64,000 nt of DNA from Siphonodentalium dalli (Eukaryota; Mollusca; Scaphopoda; Gadilida; Siphonodentaliidae): assembly GCA_032622095.1 (NCBI GenBank), contig CP136065.1, positions 40,489,503 through 40,553,502 on the forward strand. Reading direction: 5' to 3'. Shown here piece by piece: positions 12,280 to 24,125 of the stretch (position 1 is the first letter of the stretch; every line of letters starts with the position of its first letter). Under the pieces are notes generated by a model. That model had not been told where the DNA came from. It did not search any database and saw nothing but the letters and a program-made list of their open reading frames with translations. A program made the translations under genes and the position numbers.

Positions 12280-12549
12280 CAACCTTTTCATGACGGGAGC
12301 TGCGCTGATGTTGTACTGTATTAAAGACCCTGTGCCAGTGCATTCTCTTATATATGCGAGTCTCCCATATGGAACCTCGCATATATAAGATAATGCACTG
12401 TATACATACAAGGTCAAGGTAAATATTATGAGGCCAATGCATTCTCTTATATATGCGAGGCTCCCTATGGGAGACTCACATATTTTAGAGAATGCATTGG
12501 CACAGGGTTTTCGCAAACTTTCAGGGAGCTCCAGTCATAGAAGGGTTAA
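12280..12549. mobile_element. double-hairpin MITE (family H), best-preserved copy
   Basis: From AACCTTTTCATGACGGGAGC to GAAGGGTTAA. Two near-perfect hairpins (about 12337-12400 and 12434-12500), each from TGCATTCTCTTATATATGCG to its complement, are joined by CAAGGTCAAGGTAAATAT. No coding capacity. The CCCTT..TTAA edges suggest mobilisation by a piggyBac-type transposase (inference). Confidence 0.75.
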
Positions 12550-12989
12550 ATGAGGTACAGTATAGTTTGTTGGGACTTAGGCCAAATAAAATAGTACCTT
12601 CATTTCCGGTAACGGAGGGCAAAATAATTATGATAGGGAGGGGGATAAACCTCTTTTTTTCTGATTTTTTTTTAATTCCGATAATGCACAAGGCAATAAC
12701 AACCCTTAATGTATTATATATACAGATATACTATGTAATAATCTATATAGTCTATCTAGATATAATATTGTAATGAACTTGCAAGGCACTTTATTTTATA
12801 TTCTTTTATTTAAGTTTGTATTTATCATATGGCCTGGCAATAACAGGAGTCAGACTGCTCTTTGTACAAATCTCGCATGCACCACACCACTGCCTTCCCC
12901 ACATTGGACACAAAAATACTAAGTCAATACCTCTATAAAACTGATATAGACTTTATTCTAGTAGTTGAAATTATTATTTACAAATTATA
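12550..12989. other. no gene seen
   Basis: AT-rich. The plus frame 12492-12773 starts inside the preceding MITE and has no recognisable domain. Confidence 0.45.
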
Positions 12990-15723
12990 TGCTGGTGGCG
13001 GTGCATTACTCACCCAGTGGGTTTGTGATAGAAGGAGTTCCTAGGTATGCTGGTGTCGTGAATTACTCACCCAGTGGGTTTGTGATAGAAGTGGTTCCTA
13101 TCTATGTCGGTGGTGGTGCATTACTCACACAGTGCGTTGGTGATATACGTGGTTCCTGGGTATAATAGTGGCGGTGCATTACCCACCCAGATGGTTTGAG
13201 ATAAAATCAGTTTCTGAGTACATTGGTGGCGGTGCATTACTCACCCAAATGGTTTGTGATAGAAGTGGTTCCTGTGTATACTTGTGGCGGTGCATTACTG
13301 GCCCAGATTGCTTGAGATAACATTTCTGTGTACACTGTTTACACTGGTGGCGGTGCATTACTCACCCAGTGGGTTGGTGATAGAAGTGGTTCCTGGGTAT
13401 ACTGATGGCGGTGCATTACTCACACAGATGGTTTGAGATAAAATCAGTTTCTGGGTACACTGGTGGCGGTGCATTACTCACTCAGAGGGTTGGTGATAGA
13501 AGTGGTTCCTAGGTATACTGGTGGCTGTGCATTACTCACCCAAAGGGTTTGTGATAGAAGTGGTTCCTATGTATGCCGGTGGTGTTGCATCACTCACCCA
13601 GTGGGTTTGTGATAGAAGTGGTTCCTATGTATGCCGGTGGTGGTGCATCACTCACCCAGTGGGTTTGTGATAGAAGTGGTTCCTATGTATGCCGGTGGTG
13701 GTGCATTACTCACCCAGTGGGTTTGTGATAGAAGTGGTTCCTATGTATGCCGGTGGTGGTGCATTACTCACCCAGTGGGTTTGTGATAGAAGTGGTTCCT
13801 ATATATGCTGGTGGTGGTGCATTACTCACACAGTGTGTTGGTGATATAAGTGGTTCCTAGGTATGCCGGTGGTGGTGCATTATTCACCCAGTGGGTTTGT
13901 GATAGAAGTGGTTCCTATGTATGCCGGTGGTGGTGCATCACTCACACAGTGTGTTGGTGATAGAATTGGTTCCTGTGTATAATGGTGGCGGTGCATTACC
14001 CACCCAGATGGTTTAAGATAAAATCAGTTTATGGGTACATTGGTGGCGGTGCATTACTCACCCAAATGGTTTGTGATAGAAGTGGTTCCTGTGTATACTG
14101 ATGGCGGTGCATTACTGGCCCAGATTGTTTGAGATAACATTTCTGGGTACACTGGTGGCGGTGCATTACTCACCCAGTGGGTTTGTGATAGAAGTGGTTC
14201 CTATGTATGCTGGTGGTGGTAGCTTACTCACCCAGTGGGTTGGTGATAGAAGTGGTTCCTGGGTATACTGATGGCGGTGCATTACTCACCCAAATGGTTT
14301 GTGATAGAAGTGGTTCCTGGGTATACTTGTGGCGGTGCATTACTGGCCCAGATTGTTTGAGATAACATTTCTGGGTACACTGGTGGCGGTACATTACTCA
14401 CTCAGAGGGTTGGTGATAGAAGTGGTTCCTATGTATAATGGTGGTGGTGCATTACTCACACAGTGTGTTGGTGATATAAGTGGTTCCTAGGTATACTGGT
14501 GGCGGTGTATTACTTACTGGGGGTTTGTGATAGAATTTCTTCCTGTTATACTGGTGGCTGTGCATTACTCACCCAAAGGGTTTGTGATAGAAGTGGTTCC
14601 TGGGTATACTGGTGGCGGTGTATTACTCACCCACAGGGTGTGTGATAGAAGTGGTTTCTGGGTATACTGGTGGTGGTGTAGTACTCACCCACAGGGTGTG
14701 TGATAGAAATGGCGCCTGTGTATGCTGGTGGTGGTGTATTACTCACCCACAGGGTGTGTGATAGAAATGGCGCCTGTGTATGCTGGTGGTGGTGTATTAC
14801 TCACCCACAGGGTGTGTGATAGAAATGGCGCCTGTGTATACTGGTGGCGGTGTATTACTCACCCACAGGGTGTGTGATAGAAATGGCGCCTGTGTATGCT
14901 GGTGGTGGTGTATTACTCACCCACAGGGTGTGTGATAGAAATGGCGCCTGTGTATGCTGGTGGTGGTGTATTACTCACCCACAGGGTGTGTGATAGAAAT
15001 GGCGCCTGTGTATGCTGGTGGTGGTGTATTACTCACCCACAGGGTGTGTGATAGAAATGGCGCCTGTGTATACTGGTGGCGGTGTATTACTCACCCACAG
15101 GGTGTGTGATAGAAATGGCGCCTGTGTATGCTGGTGGTGGTGTATTACTCACCCACATGGTGTGTGATAGAAATGGCGCCTGTGTATACTGGTGGCGGTG
15201 TATTACTCACCCACAGGGTGTGTGATAGAAATGGCCCCTGTGTATACTGGTGGTGGTGTATTACTCACACACAGGGTGTGTGATAGAAATTGCGCCTGTG
15301 TATACTGGTGGCGGTGTATTACTCACCCACAGGGTGTGTGATAGAAATGGCCCCTGTGTATACTGGTGGCGGTGTATTACTCACCCACAGGGTGTGTGGT
15401 AGAAATGGCCCCTGTGTATACTGGTGGTGGTGTATTACTCACCCACAGGGTGTGTGATAGAAGTGGTTCCTGGGTATACTGGTGGCGGTGTATTACTCAC
15501 CCACAGGGTATGTGATAGAAATGGCGCCTGGGTATACTGGTGGCGGTGTATTACTCACCCACAGGGTATGTGATAGAAATGGCGCCTGGGTATACTGGTG
15601 GCGGTGTATTACTCACCCACAGGGTGTGTGATAGAAATGGCGCCTGGGTATACTGGTGGCGGTGTATTACTCACCCACAGGGTGTGTGATAGAAATGGCG
15701 CCTGTGTATGCTGGTGGTGGTGC
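12990..15723. repeat. 58-bp minisatellite, about 47 units
   Basis: Unit reads GGTGGTGGTGCATTACTCAC then CCAGTGGGTTTGTGATAGAA then GTGGTTCCTATGTATGCC. Consecutive starts differ by exactly 58 bases (e.g. 13561, 13619, 13677). The left part (to about 14500) mixes several variants, including a 54-base variant with CAGATTGTTTGAGATAACA. The right part (about 14600-15723) is homogenised to a CACAGGGTGTGTGATAGAAA variant. 58 is not divisible by three, so long coding is unlikely. Short frames within it are shadows. Confidence 0.9.
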
Positions 15724-15989
15724 GTCTGCAGCTTTGTGCACAGCCTCATCTTCTGGTATTATGTAGATTTTAGAAGGAGGATCCTAAATAGAAAGATAAA
15801 AAGCTGCTTGTATTTTGGCACCAGGGCTACAATGTTGAACTTACTGATATTCGCAATTTGATGCATCATCAAAATCTGATTCGCTTTACAATTCTGGGTA
15901 CATCATCTTGTGACGTAGCCGATCAGTGTTTTTCATGGTATGACCAAAATCGATAGAGACGTGTAAATCACATTAATTAAATGGTAGAC

Positions 15990-16985
15990 AAAATCCAAGA
16001 TGGCCACTGGTGACCATGTTTTTTGACAAAATGCGGAAAATAAAGTTGCCTCCCAGAACATGTCACCTGAAGATCCTTATAAATTTGGTGACGATCGGGT
16101 GAGGGATGTGGCCTTTAGGTTGTGGCGAAGGATTTAGTCATGCAAAGAGTAAAATCCATGACTGCTGCTGGCAGTAATGTTTTTCAATGAATTTCGGAAC
16201 AAAATTGATGGCCCTCATCTAGAGGTCACCCTGAAGATGCATATAAAGTTTGGTGATGATATGTAGGGTGTGCCAAAGGATTCAGTGATGCAAAGAGTAA
16301 AATACAGGATGGCTGCCAGTACCCATGTTTTTAATAAAATTTTTTTTTAATTTGATAGCTCTCATCTAGAGCTGATCCTGATCATGCCTGCAAACATTTC
16401 TTTGATATATGCAGGCTGCAGGGTGTGCCGATGGATTCAAATTTTCAAAGTCCAAGATGGCTGCTGGTGGCCATGTTTTTAAACGAATTTCAGAAATAAT
16501 TGATGGCTCCCATTTAGAGGTACCTCCAACGATCCATATGAAGTTTGATAATGATCCAATGAGGGATGTGGCCTGTAGGGTTTAGTCATGCAAAGAATAA
16601 AATTCAAGATGGCTGCCAGCGGCCATCTTTTTCATCTAAAATCACTAAAAATTTGATAGCTCCCATCTTGAGGTGACCCTAAATATGCCTGTAAATTTTC
16701 AAACATTTCTCCAATAAATGTGGGCTGCAGGGTGTTCCGATGGATTCAAATTTTAAATCCAAAATGGCTGCTGGTGACCATGTTTTTTAATGAAGTTTGG
16801 AAAAGTTTTGATGGCTCCCATCTAGAGTTCACCCCGAAGATCCATATGAAGTTTGGTGATGATCGGGAGAGGGGTGTGGCCTGTAGGGTGAGCCAAACAA
16901 AATTTTGGTGGACTGACGCACAGACAACGGATGCCAATCCATGGCGATAGCTCAATCTTTACAGAGTAAAGTTGAGCTATAATAA
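15990..16985. repeat. 155-bp diverged tandem repeat, six units, hairpin end
   Basis: Units marked by CCAAGATGGCTGCTGGTGAC-CATG near 15996, 16153, 16307, 16452, 16608 and 16762, followed by GATGGCTCCCATCTAGAGGT and AAGTTTGGTGATGAT. The array ends in CTGACGCACAGACAACGGA and a stem-loop TAGCTCAA..TTTAC/GTAAAGTTGAGCTA at 16949-16981. Similar ends are common in molluscan repeats. Confidence 0.8.
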
Positions 16986-17760
16986 CGTGTTATGTACACA
17001 CAGTTGTAAATAACTAAATACTTCTTTACTGGTGGGACAAATTAAAAACAAAATGACAATCACTCTGACACGGTGAGCCACTACCGTACTTATAATCCAT
17101 GTATAAGATTGACATTTTGTGTCATTTGGGTAGTATATACTCGTATATTAATAATAAGAAAAACATTCTTTTGAGTTTTGACCATATAAATATATTTTAT
17201 TCATGCTAGGGTCCTATGAATCACAACATGTTTGTTGAATCGAACCTCGAATCAAATCAGGGAGAAGATTTCATATCGAATCAAACCTCGAATCGAATCA
17301 CCATAATAAAAAGTACAGCAACTTTAACAATATGTTTTCGTCGTGGTGATTATATAGAAATCATGATGAATAATCCATCAATTCATCATGGCCATACACT
17401 GTCATGTTTTGGCTGATAATACTGGAAAATTTAATTTATGAATGAAATTGGACTGGATGGAGGTGCTGTGAATATAGAGAGAAAGATTTTGGGGAATTAA
17501 CGCATATGTTATGACGTATCGTCGATCATAAATGTACCGTACTTTGTTGCATGTGCAGTAATTCAATGTGTTCCATTACATGTGATGCTCCAGTGCAAAG
17601 GGAAGTAATTCAAATTGCAGCTATTACTAGTACTGGTATATATATGGCAGTACTGGTCAGAAATCATTCAATAATCAGTGCGAATGTGAGTGTCATAACA
17701 TTTAACTTTAGGCATTATTTGCATGTTTTGGGATGTTCAGTAAGGATATTATTATGCAAC
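16986..17760. other. no gene seen; GAATCGAAT block
   Basis: Includes the GAATCGAACCTCGAATC block at about 17219-17302, related to 1783-1875. No gene recognised. Confidence 0.45.
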
Positions 17761-17799
17761 CAATAATTCTATTGAAAAGGCCACCTTGGGGATTTCCAA

Positions 17800-17935
17800 C
17801 TGCACCCCCCCCCCCCTTGAGTCGGAATCACACCAACACAACTTTTTGCATACTTCCATTTGCACCCCCCCCCCCCCACCTTGAGTCGGAATCACACCAA
17901 CACAACTTTTTGCATAATTCCATTTGCACCCTCTT
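17800..17935. repeat. 64-bp duplication with poly-C tracts
   Basis: TTGAGTCGGAATCACACCAA starts at 17817 and again at 17881. Each unit is bounded by a run of 9-13 C. The runs probably vary in length. Confidence 0.75.
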
Positions 17936-18079
17936 GTACCTCATGCTCAGGCCTAATTTCCTATATATTCATAAGCCATGCTTCTATGTTCCCAGTATGA
18001 GAACATTAAGATATTTTAACCTGAAAATTGCCCAAAAAACAACTAGTGGTCTAATTCCAGACAAATGCACACAGCTACC

Positions 18080-18560
18080 GACAACAGACCAGGAAACACA
18101 GGGCCGACCATGGTTGTTCGGCTCGGTGTGAGAAATTTTTGAAAATTATACAAGAAAATCGCAAATCCTAGCATCTAGACTGGCCTCAACTGAAGCTTTC
18201 CTAGTGTTGGAAATTTCAAACCTCATTCTCCCCCTCAGGTTGGAAAATCCTTCAACTGATGACCATTTATGTCTACAAGTTTGACCAAATGTAGTAAATT
18301 ATTGTTTTGCTAAACTAATTAGCAGTTTCGTATTGGCCATGTGGATGGCGCAATGACACACCGGGCCGACCATGGTTCGGCCCGGTGTGCGAAAATTTTG
18401 AAATCTGAACAAGAAAATCGCAAAATCCTAACATCTAGACTAGCCTCAAGTCTTCTTAGGGATCAGGGATCAGGACACAAGCTTTCCAAGTGTTGGAAAT
18501 TTCCAACCTGTCACCCCCCTAAGGTTGGAAAATTTCCAACTGATGACCATTTCTGTCAAA
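18080..18560. repeat. 262-bp tandem duplication with strong hairpin
   Basis: GGGCCGACCATGG at about 18101 and 18363 begin two similar units sharing GAAAATCGCAAA and GTTGGAAATTTC. The second unit carries a near-perfect hairpin, CACACCGGGCCGA pairing with TCGGCCCGGTGTG across 18357-18389. The first unit's hairpin is degraded. A second stem, GTTGGAAATTTCCAAC with its partner, lies near 18492-18540. Confidence 0.7.
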
Positions 18561-18722
18561 ATAAATAAACATTTATCATGGTAAAAAATGTACCACCGTT
18601 TACATTTATCATTTATCGTGGTAAGACCATCGTTTACCTTGTTAATATCGTGGTAAAATGTTGGTTATCACGGTAATTTATATATTACTATGTAAATCGA
18701 AATCATCTCATCTTATATAACT

Positions 18723-18812
18723 ACTAGCAGATTAGCCCGTCACTGGCGGGATTGGTCCCATGGCTTTGGTCGATCCATTAATTTTTGTTTTTCAATGTAA
18801 CCCCGTACAGGC
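18723..18812. repeat. 'CTAGCAGATTAGCCCG' repeat, copy 1
   Basis: About 88 bases nearly identical to 62357-62444 (ACTAGCAGATTAGCCCG then GGTCCCATGGCTTTGGTCGA). The sequence leading on from it differs from copy 2. Likely the edge of a transposable element of unknown class. Confidence 0.7.
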
Positions 18813-21028
18813 ACGCCGACAACAAGTCGGATAAAAGTGCCATTTTTTCATATCCTGTAGGACAGCATCTCTAGTCTAGAAATTTTCTCAAGAACCAACT
18901 TTTTGACCGTCGTAGATCCGAAAATTCAAGATGGCGTCCAAGATGGCCACCGGTTTGACGGTGGTACACCTAATAGTTTTGCTACTGGCTATGAACTATT
19001 TAATTCCATTTGAGATATTTCAACCCTTACTGTCCGTTCCATAGCAAACATAATCGCGTGTTGAGTTTACATAGACTCCGATATTTATACATGCATGTGC
19101 ATGCTCCGCTGTTATACTTTTCTTAAATGTCCATCTAGATAATTATGTATACCTTGTTTACAATGATGTACAAACGGAATATACCTTAAATCCGCACCCA
19201 TTCACATGTGTGTGTGTACATATACAAATAATACAACACTATTGCAACGTTGATGCAATATGTGCACCTTGCGTGTACATGTATATGACAAATTTATACC
19301 AATATCGACGTTCGTTCGTCCATTCGTCCACATTCCGTACTAGCTTCTAATATTACTTTATTTTATTATATTTGTGATACTTCAAGCTATAACGCAGTCT
19401 CACTTGCGCGTGGAGAATGAACAACTAGGGCATTTATATGTATATTATATACAAGACAATAATTAGGCACTTAGGTCATTCAAGTGTATATTTCACACCT
19501 CTTCCAGTTCATATTCCTACTCTGTTTTGTTTCCTCCTTTCCATGGGGTTACTGTTACTCCTTGGGGGAGCTGATCATTTGCTGGTGTTTGATATATAAT
19601 CGTGATTGTGTTGATCCACAAACTGTACACATTGGCAGGTTGGGGCGGCAACTCATATCGCGGTATTAAGGATTGCCTTATAACCGACCCGTATGGCCGC
19701 CCTGATCTCTAATAAGTCAAGAGAGCACACATGGATTATAATATGAAGGACTGGCATGTCACCATTCAGACTCGTCTTCTCCAATGGGTAGCAACTATAA
19801 TACTCGAAGCGCCGTTTCTGATATATTTTAAATCACGCTGCTCACCCCTTGTGAAAACATAATCGTGCGTATTAAAAACTACATTTAATTACCTGGGCAC
19901 ACACACGTATATGTATGTACGTGTGTCTTTATGTATGCGTATGTGTATATAGGTCTGTGTGTGTCTATGTAATTATATGTAAGTGTAGTTGTGTGTCTTC
20001 TTGTTCGTCTTATGAATATATCGCACTTAAATCGAACTGTTGTCCACAGAATTGCAGAAAATATACTATTTTATTTGAGATATTTCGTCCCATGTGCAAA
20101 CATAATCGCACGTGGTATATCAAGACTACATTTGATTCTTAGGACACACACACATAAGCAGTTGCATGTCTTCCAGTTGCACATAAATCGAATTGTTATG
20201 CACAGTACTGCGACCTCAAGGCTCTGGCCGTCTAACCCGAACCCCTCACTCAGCTCCGGGTACCGTAGCTAATTATGTATTACATGTAAATAATAATTAT
20301 ATATAATGATTATATTTATAACTATATCCCTTGTTGAGATTTGTAAATATTCTGATGCATATATATGTATGATACGCTCTCTTTATTATATAGGCAGACA
20401 CTCCTATTGCATGAAATAATTTCACTGAATAATCTGTTCCTGACTTACCTCATCGATCCACGTTCCCCTTCTGAATCTGTACGTCACATGAATATTTCTA
20501 CCCCCCCCCCCCCCCCACTTACCCCGTCCCCGTTAGATATAATATGAATCTCATTAAAACATATCCAAGACATGCTATCCCATCTAGTAGAATAGCGGTA
20601 TATGTCTGAAATATGAACATCTGAATATACCAGAACATATTTTTTAAAGTACATGGAAATTGAATCCATATCGCCAAAAACTATTGATTCGCCCATTTTC
20701 ATATAAGTTCCTAGATAACGATCACTCAGATAAAGATTCCGATCGGCCGGCACAACCATACTTGGTATGCATTCTATTGCTACTCACGATCTCTTTATAC
20801 TCTCTTTCACTATACTCAACTTCTCTTCTGTTCTACTCTGTTCTCTTTCCCCTACCTACTCGTCCCTACCTGGCAAACAGACTGGGTTGAAATCAAATTT
20901 AAAACACACCAACGATACGTATACATTTCTATATATTGCCAGAGTATGCTCTATTTATATGTTTGTAACTGTGCACCGAGAATGCCCAAAGCAGAATTGT
21001 TCTCAGGATTTTGACATGACTTTCGATA
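18813..21028. other. no gene seen; CA/TG-rich and AT-rich DNA
   Basis: Contains GCAAACATAATCGC words in several diverged copies (about 19045, 19858, 20095), TG-rich tracts at 19905-20000 and a 16-C run at about 20501. CAAGATGGCGTCCAAGATGG at 18930 holds two YY1-like words. No gene recognised. Confidence 0.45.
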
Positions 21029-21427
21029 ATGCGTGACATAATGTTACATAGGGCAAGAATCGGCGAATTTCACACTCTTGCTGTCAGACTGTCATGGAGG
21101 GTGCGTCTCCGTGTGAAACAATCAGGAACATGCTTGTTCTATATCATGCTGCGCTTGCGTGGACTGGATCTCATAACTGCCTTAAAAATGACACTGTTAG
21201 TTTTCATTTTCTTCCCGGTGGAACAATTCCGTACTCTTAAACATAACATGGCAGACACGAACATTTCGAATGCTCCAAATTCCGAAGATGAAAAGACGAA
21301 ACTGAACACTAAACTTGCGATATCACACACAACTGTATTCCTCTTCATATGCGTGACAATTCTAATAGTATTAACGGTATTTTTTAGCAATGTCTCTCTT
21401 GGTCCTAGCAGGAGACGTCGAGACTAA
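21029..21427 (+). pseudogene. possible N-terminal part of the 2A retrotransposon ORF
   Basis: A 132-codon frame directly upstream of, and overlapping, the 2A frame but in a different register. It contains a 17-residue hydrophobic segment VFLFICVTILIVLTVFF (about 21331-21386) preceded by a charged region with DEK residues. In some CR1-like elements a hydrophobic leader precedes 2A and behaves as a signal sequence (established for echinoderm elements). A single-base indel between 21372 and 21390 would explain the register change. Whether this was ever part of the element is inference. Confidence 0.35.
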
Positions 21428-21437
21428 CCCAGGCCCT
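21411..21437 (+). other. 2A-like ribosome-skipping motif (GDVETNPGP)
   Basis: GDVETNPGP fits the D-x-E-x-N-P-G-P consensus exactly. It follows MSLLVLA from an ATG at 21390 and is in frame with the endonuclease start. 2A peptides cause the ribosome to skip the Gly-Pro bond, releasing the upstream peptide. They are known in non-LTR elements of several invertebrates as well as in RNA viruses. The surrounding endonuclease motifs identify this as the retroelement type. Confidence 0.9.
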
Positions 21438-21862
21438 TCAACCGAACAACACAGTCACTCGGTACTTGTATTGAATACACAGAGTATCATAAATAAATTA
21501 GATATACTTGCGGCCGAAACATCAAGTGGCTAGTACGGCGTATGTTTATTAACCGAATCATGGCTCGATCATTCTATCCCGGATTCAGAAATCCATCTTC
21601 CTGGCTACCACGATCCCGCCCGCAAAGACAGGAACGATGGTAGAAGAGGAGGGGTGTGTGTATTTACGTTCGCGACACTATACCATTAAAAATACGCGAA
21701 GATCTTGACAGTGATGAAGTAGAAAGTATCTGGATAGAGGTTACAACTAACACAAAACGTTGTCTTGTATGATGCTTTTATCGCCCTACCAACTCCCCCC
21801 AAGCATGTGGACGAAAATTAATAATAACATTTCCCTTGCGCGCAATAGCGACCTGGATGTCA

Positions 21863-23139
21863 TAAAGGTACGTGCATACGCTGGCAATATTGCACTGCAA
21901 ACAGCAAAAATGCCAGCTGCAAAATTGCCAAAACGGATAAATTTCTGCCCGCTGTCAACAAATCAGCGTTAGTTGTGATCAATGAACGACAGCCGTTTTG
22001 CATGATTGATGAGCTGTTTGCAATATATTAGAACACGACGCGTGTTGGTGTTCTTAGGCCAGTCAAAATAATGTCACTTGACATGTTTGAATGTGATATC
22101 ACCACGGCCAGCTCTCTCTTGCTGGGATGCTGTTCATATATGAGTACAAAAAACGCCACCTAGACAGGAGTTGATGGGACCGCACTTGGCTCAACGAAGA
22201 TAACCGACGAATTCAAATCTTCCCGACTATCATCCCAAACTCCAAACTTGTCATTCCAATAATTTTAGTCACAAACTCGTTGGTCTTCATGTTAAGTAAC
22301 AAAAAATAAGTTAAGAAAAACGGGGGGGGGGGACGTGGTGCTGATGTTAAACAAAACAACGAAATTAAATAAATAGTAACACAAGTTAATCACAAGCACA
22401 CAATATATTGTTATTCAAATGGCATGAATAATTATATAGGCCCATATATGCTTTATCAATGCCAAAGACTAACATCCCATTATATTAGACCCCGCCCCCA
22501 CCACCACGACACAAGCAGTCACTTTTAAACCACTACAATTACATAGATATCACAGTCTGGGTAGATGGTGTTGGCACGTTTTCGAACCCCAGCTTGATCT
22601 GAATTGAGTGATATCTCAATGTGCCATTCTGATCGATACATGACCATTTCGATAACAATTGAGAATTTGTACACGCTCACTGAAGTAAGAACATTTGAAG
22701 TAATGCATGGATACTCATAGTGAGTCCTGTCACCGTCTCCCATATATAGCTCCCACATTTATGACTCGAGAAGCATCACTTTTTGTACTCTTTTTATCAC
22801 GCCATATCATCATATCCTCATATAACGGAGATCCGTACACATGTATAATTAAGTGTGTATGAGAATCACAGAGAACACACCCGATACCATTCGATCGTAT
22901 CAAAAGGACGGTACAGACACAATCAATTATTGTTAGTGGCCTTGTTTTGTGGCCACCGGCACAGAGGTATACGCCGTTATCATATATCACCGTTGATTGC
23001 TGACGATCAGCCACGACCCAGCACGACCTAGTCGGCAGCTGGCAAAAATACCAGCTAACAAAACAAAACAAAACAACCTTTGCAGCTGGCATTTTTGCAG
23101 TTTGCAGTGCAATATTGCCAGCGTATGAACGTACCCTAA
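21863..23139. mobile_element. PIF/Harbinger-like element inserted in the retrotransposon
   Basis: The 1,271-bp element 21866-23136 has inverted ends RGGTACGTKCATACGCTGG continuing through CAATATTGCACTGCAAAC. TAA flanks it on both sides (21863-21865, 23137-23139). Removing the element and one TAA restores the endonuclease reading frame across DVIIGGDFN. No transposase domain is seen. The 141-codon minus frame at 22730-23155 has no recognisable motif. Confidence 0.85.
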
Positions 23140-24125
23140 TAGGTGGAGATTTCAATGAAAACTATGTATACAACGGTAATGGTAAAATAAAGGGCATTTG
23201 TAGCGAACGAGGTCTGACCCAACTGGTCGCTGATAATACGCATTTTACTGAAAACTACTCATCTATTCTCGACTTGCTCACGACCAGCAGCCCTGATCTT
23301 GTTGATTCCCCGTGTGTTCTTAGCAACATATTCGACAACATAGTAAGGACAATGGTATCACTGTCCAGTTACTGCTCGGATAAAACTTTTGAAAAATAAA
23401 TCGGCTATAACCCTTACTAGACGTGTATGGAATTATAATCTGGCTGACTTCGATACCATGAACGAAGAATTCTCGAGCTGGAACTATGATGATAATACAC
23501 CATTTGAACTATCAATTCATGCAGACAACTTGACTGCAAACATTGTGAAGGTATGCAGTGAAACATCCCCAATAAGATAGTACTGATCCGGAAAGGTAGT
23601 CCCCAATTGCTTACGTGTAACGTACGGAAACTGTGAGGCAACGAAATCGATTACATAGGATAGCTAAAAAGCAAAACACACCACAAACATGGGCGAACTT
23701 TCGATAGAAAAAGCAAACGTGATTACGACACCAAGAACGAAAATACATCGAATAGCCCATCAAATGACCAGTCCTCTTGGTGGAAAACCCTCCAAAAAAT
23801 AGTATTTGCAACCAGTGATCGATCAATACCCCCTTGAACATAAACGGCGACTTCCTGATCTCACAACTGAAAAAGCAAGTGCTTTCAATTCGTATTTTTG
23901 TAATATTTCATCAGTTGATGACATCGGGAAACGCCTACCAGTGCTCGATCCGGATAACTCCATATACACATTAAGCGATATAAAAATCACAGCCCCTGAC
24001 ATTTACAAAGCGTTTAAAAGTCTAAAAATATATAAGTCAAGTGGGCCCGACGGAATAAGTGCGAAAGTTCTGAAAAGTTGTGCCTCCTCGCTCTGTGAAC
24101 CTCTTGAATTCTATTTTAGAATATT

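Larger units (their letters stand above)
21390..24125 (+). pseudogene. non-LTR retrotransposon ORF2 (CR1-like), degenerate
   Basis: In the intact family this polyprotein nicks the target (APE endonuclease) and reverse-transcribes the element. Visible in order: a 2A motif (21411-21437); APE start LNTQSIINKLDIL; catalytic-Glu region LLTESWLD; RRGGVCVYVRD after a one-base shift; FYRPTNSP; then a Harbinger-like insertion (21866-23136); then GGDFN and SILDLLTTSSPD. The terminal 'SDH' position reads IFDN, so the catalytic His looks lost. A linker with RKGSPQW and basic residues follows (23580-23760), then the reverse transcriptase N-terminus AFNSYF (about 23884) and KSSGPDGISAKVLKSC (about 24034-24085). 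Several stops and frameshifts (e.g. 21531, 21770) kill it. It stops at the foldback element at 24126 before any YADD motif. Clade is uncertain (CR1 or L2). Confidence 0.85.

Noticed and set aside
12990-15723. CRISPR-like array or repeat protein
   Set aside because: Units are contiguous without spacers, the genome is eukaryotic, and the 58-base unit does not keep a reading frame.
21411-21437. 2A motif as evidence of an integrated RNA virus
   Set aside because: The frame continues into APE endonuclease and reverse transcriptase motifs of a non-LTR element; no viral domain is present.
22730-23155. 141-codon minus frame inside the Harbinger-like element as a transposase
   Set aside because: No DDE or Myb-like motif; part of it is simply the terminal inverted repeat translated.
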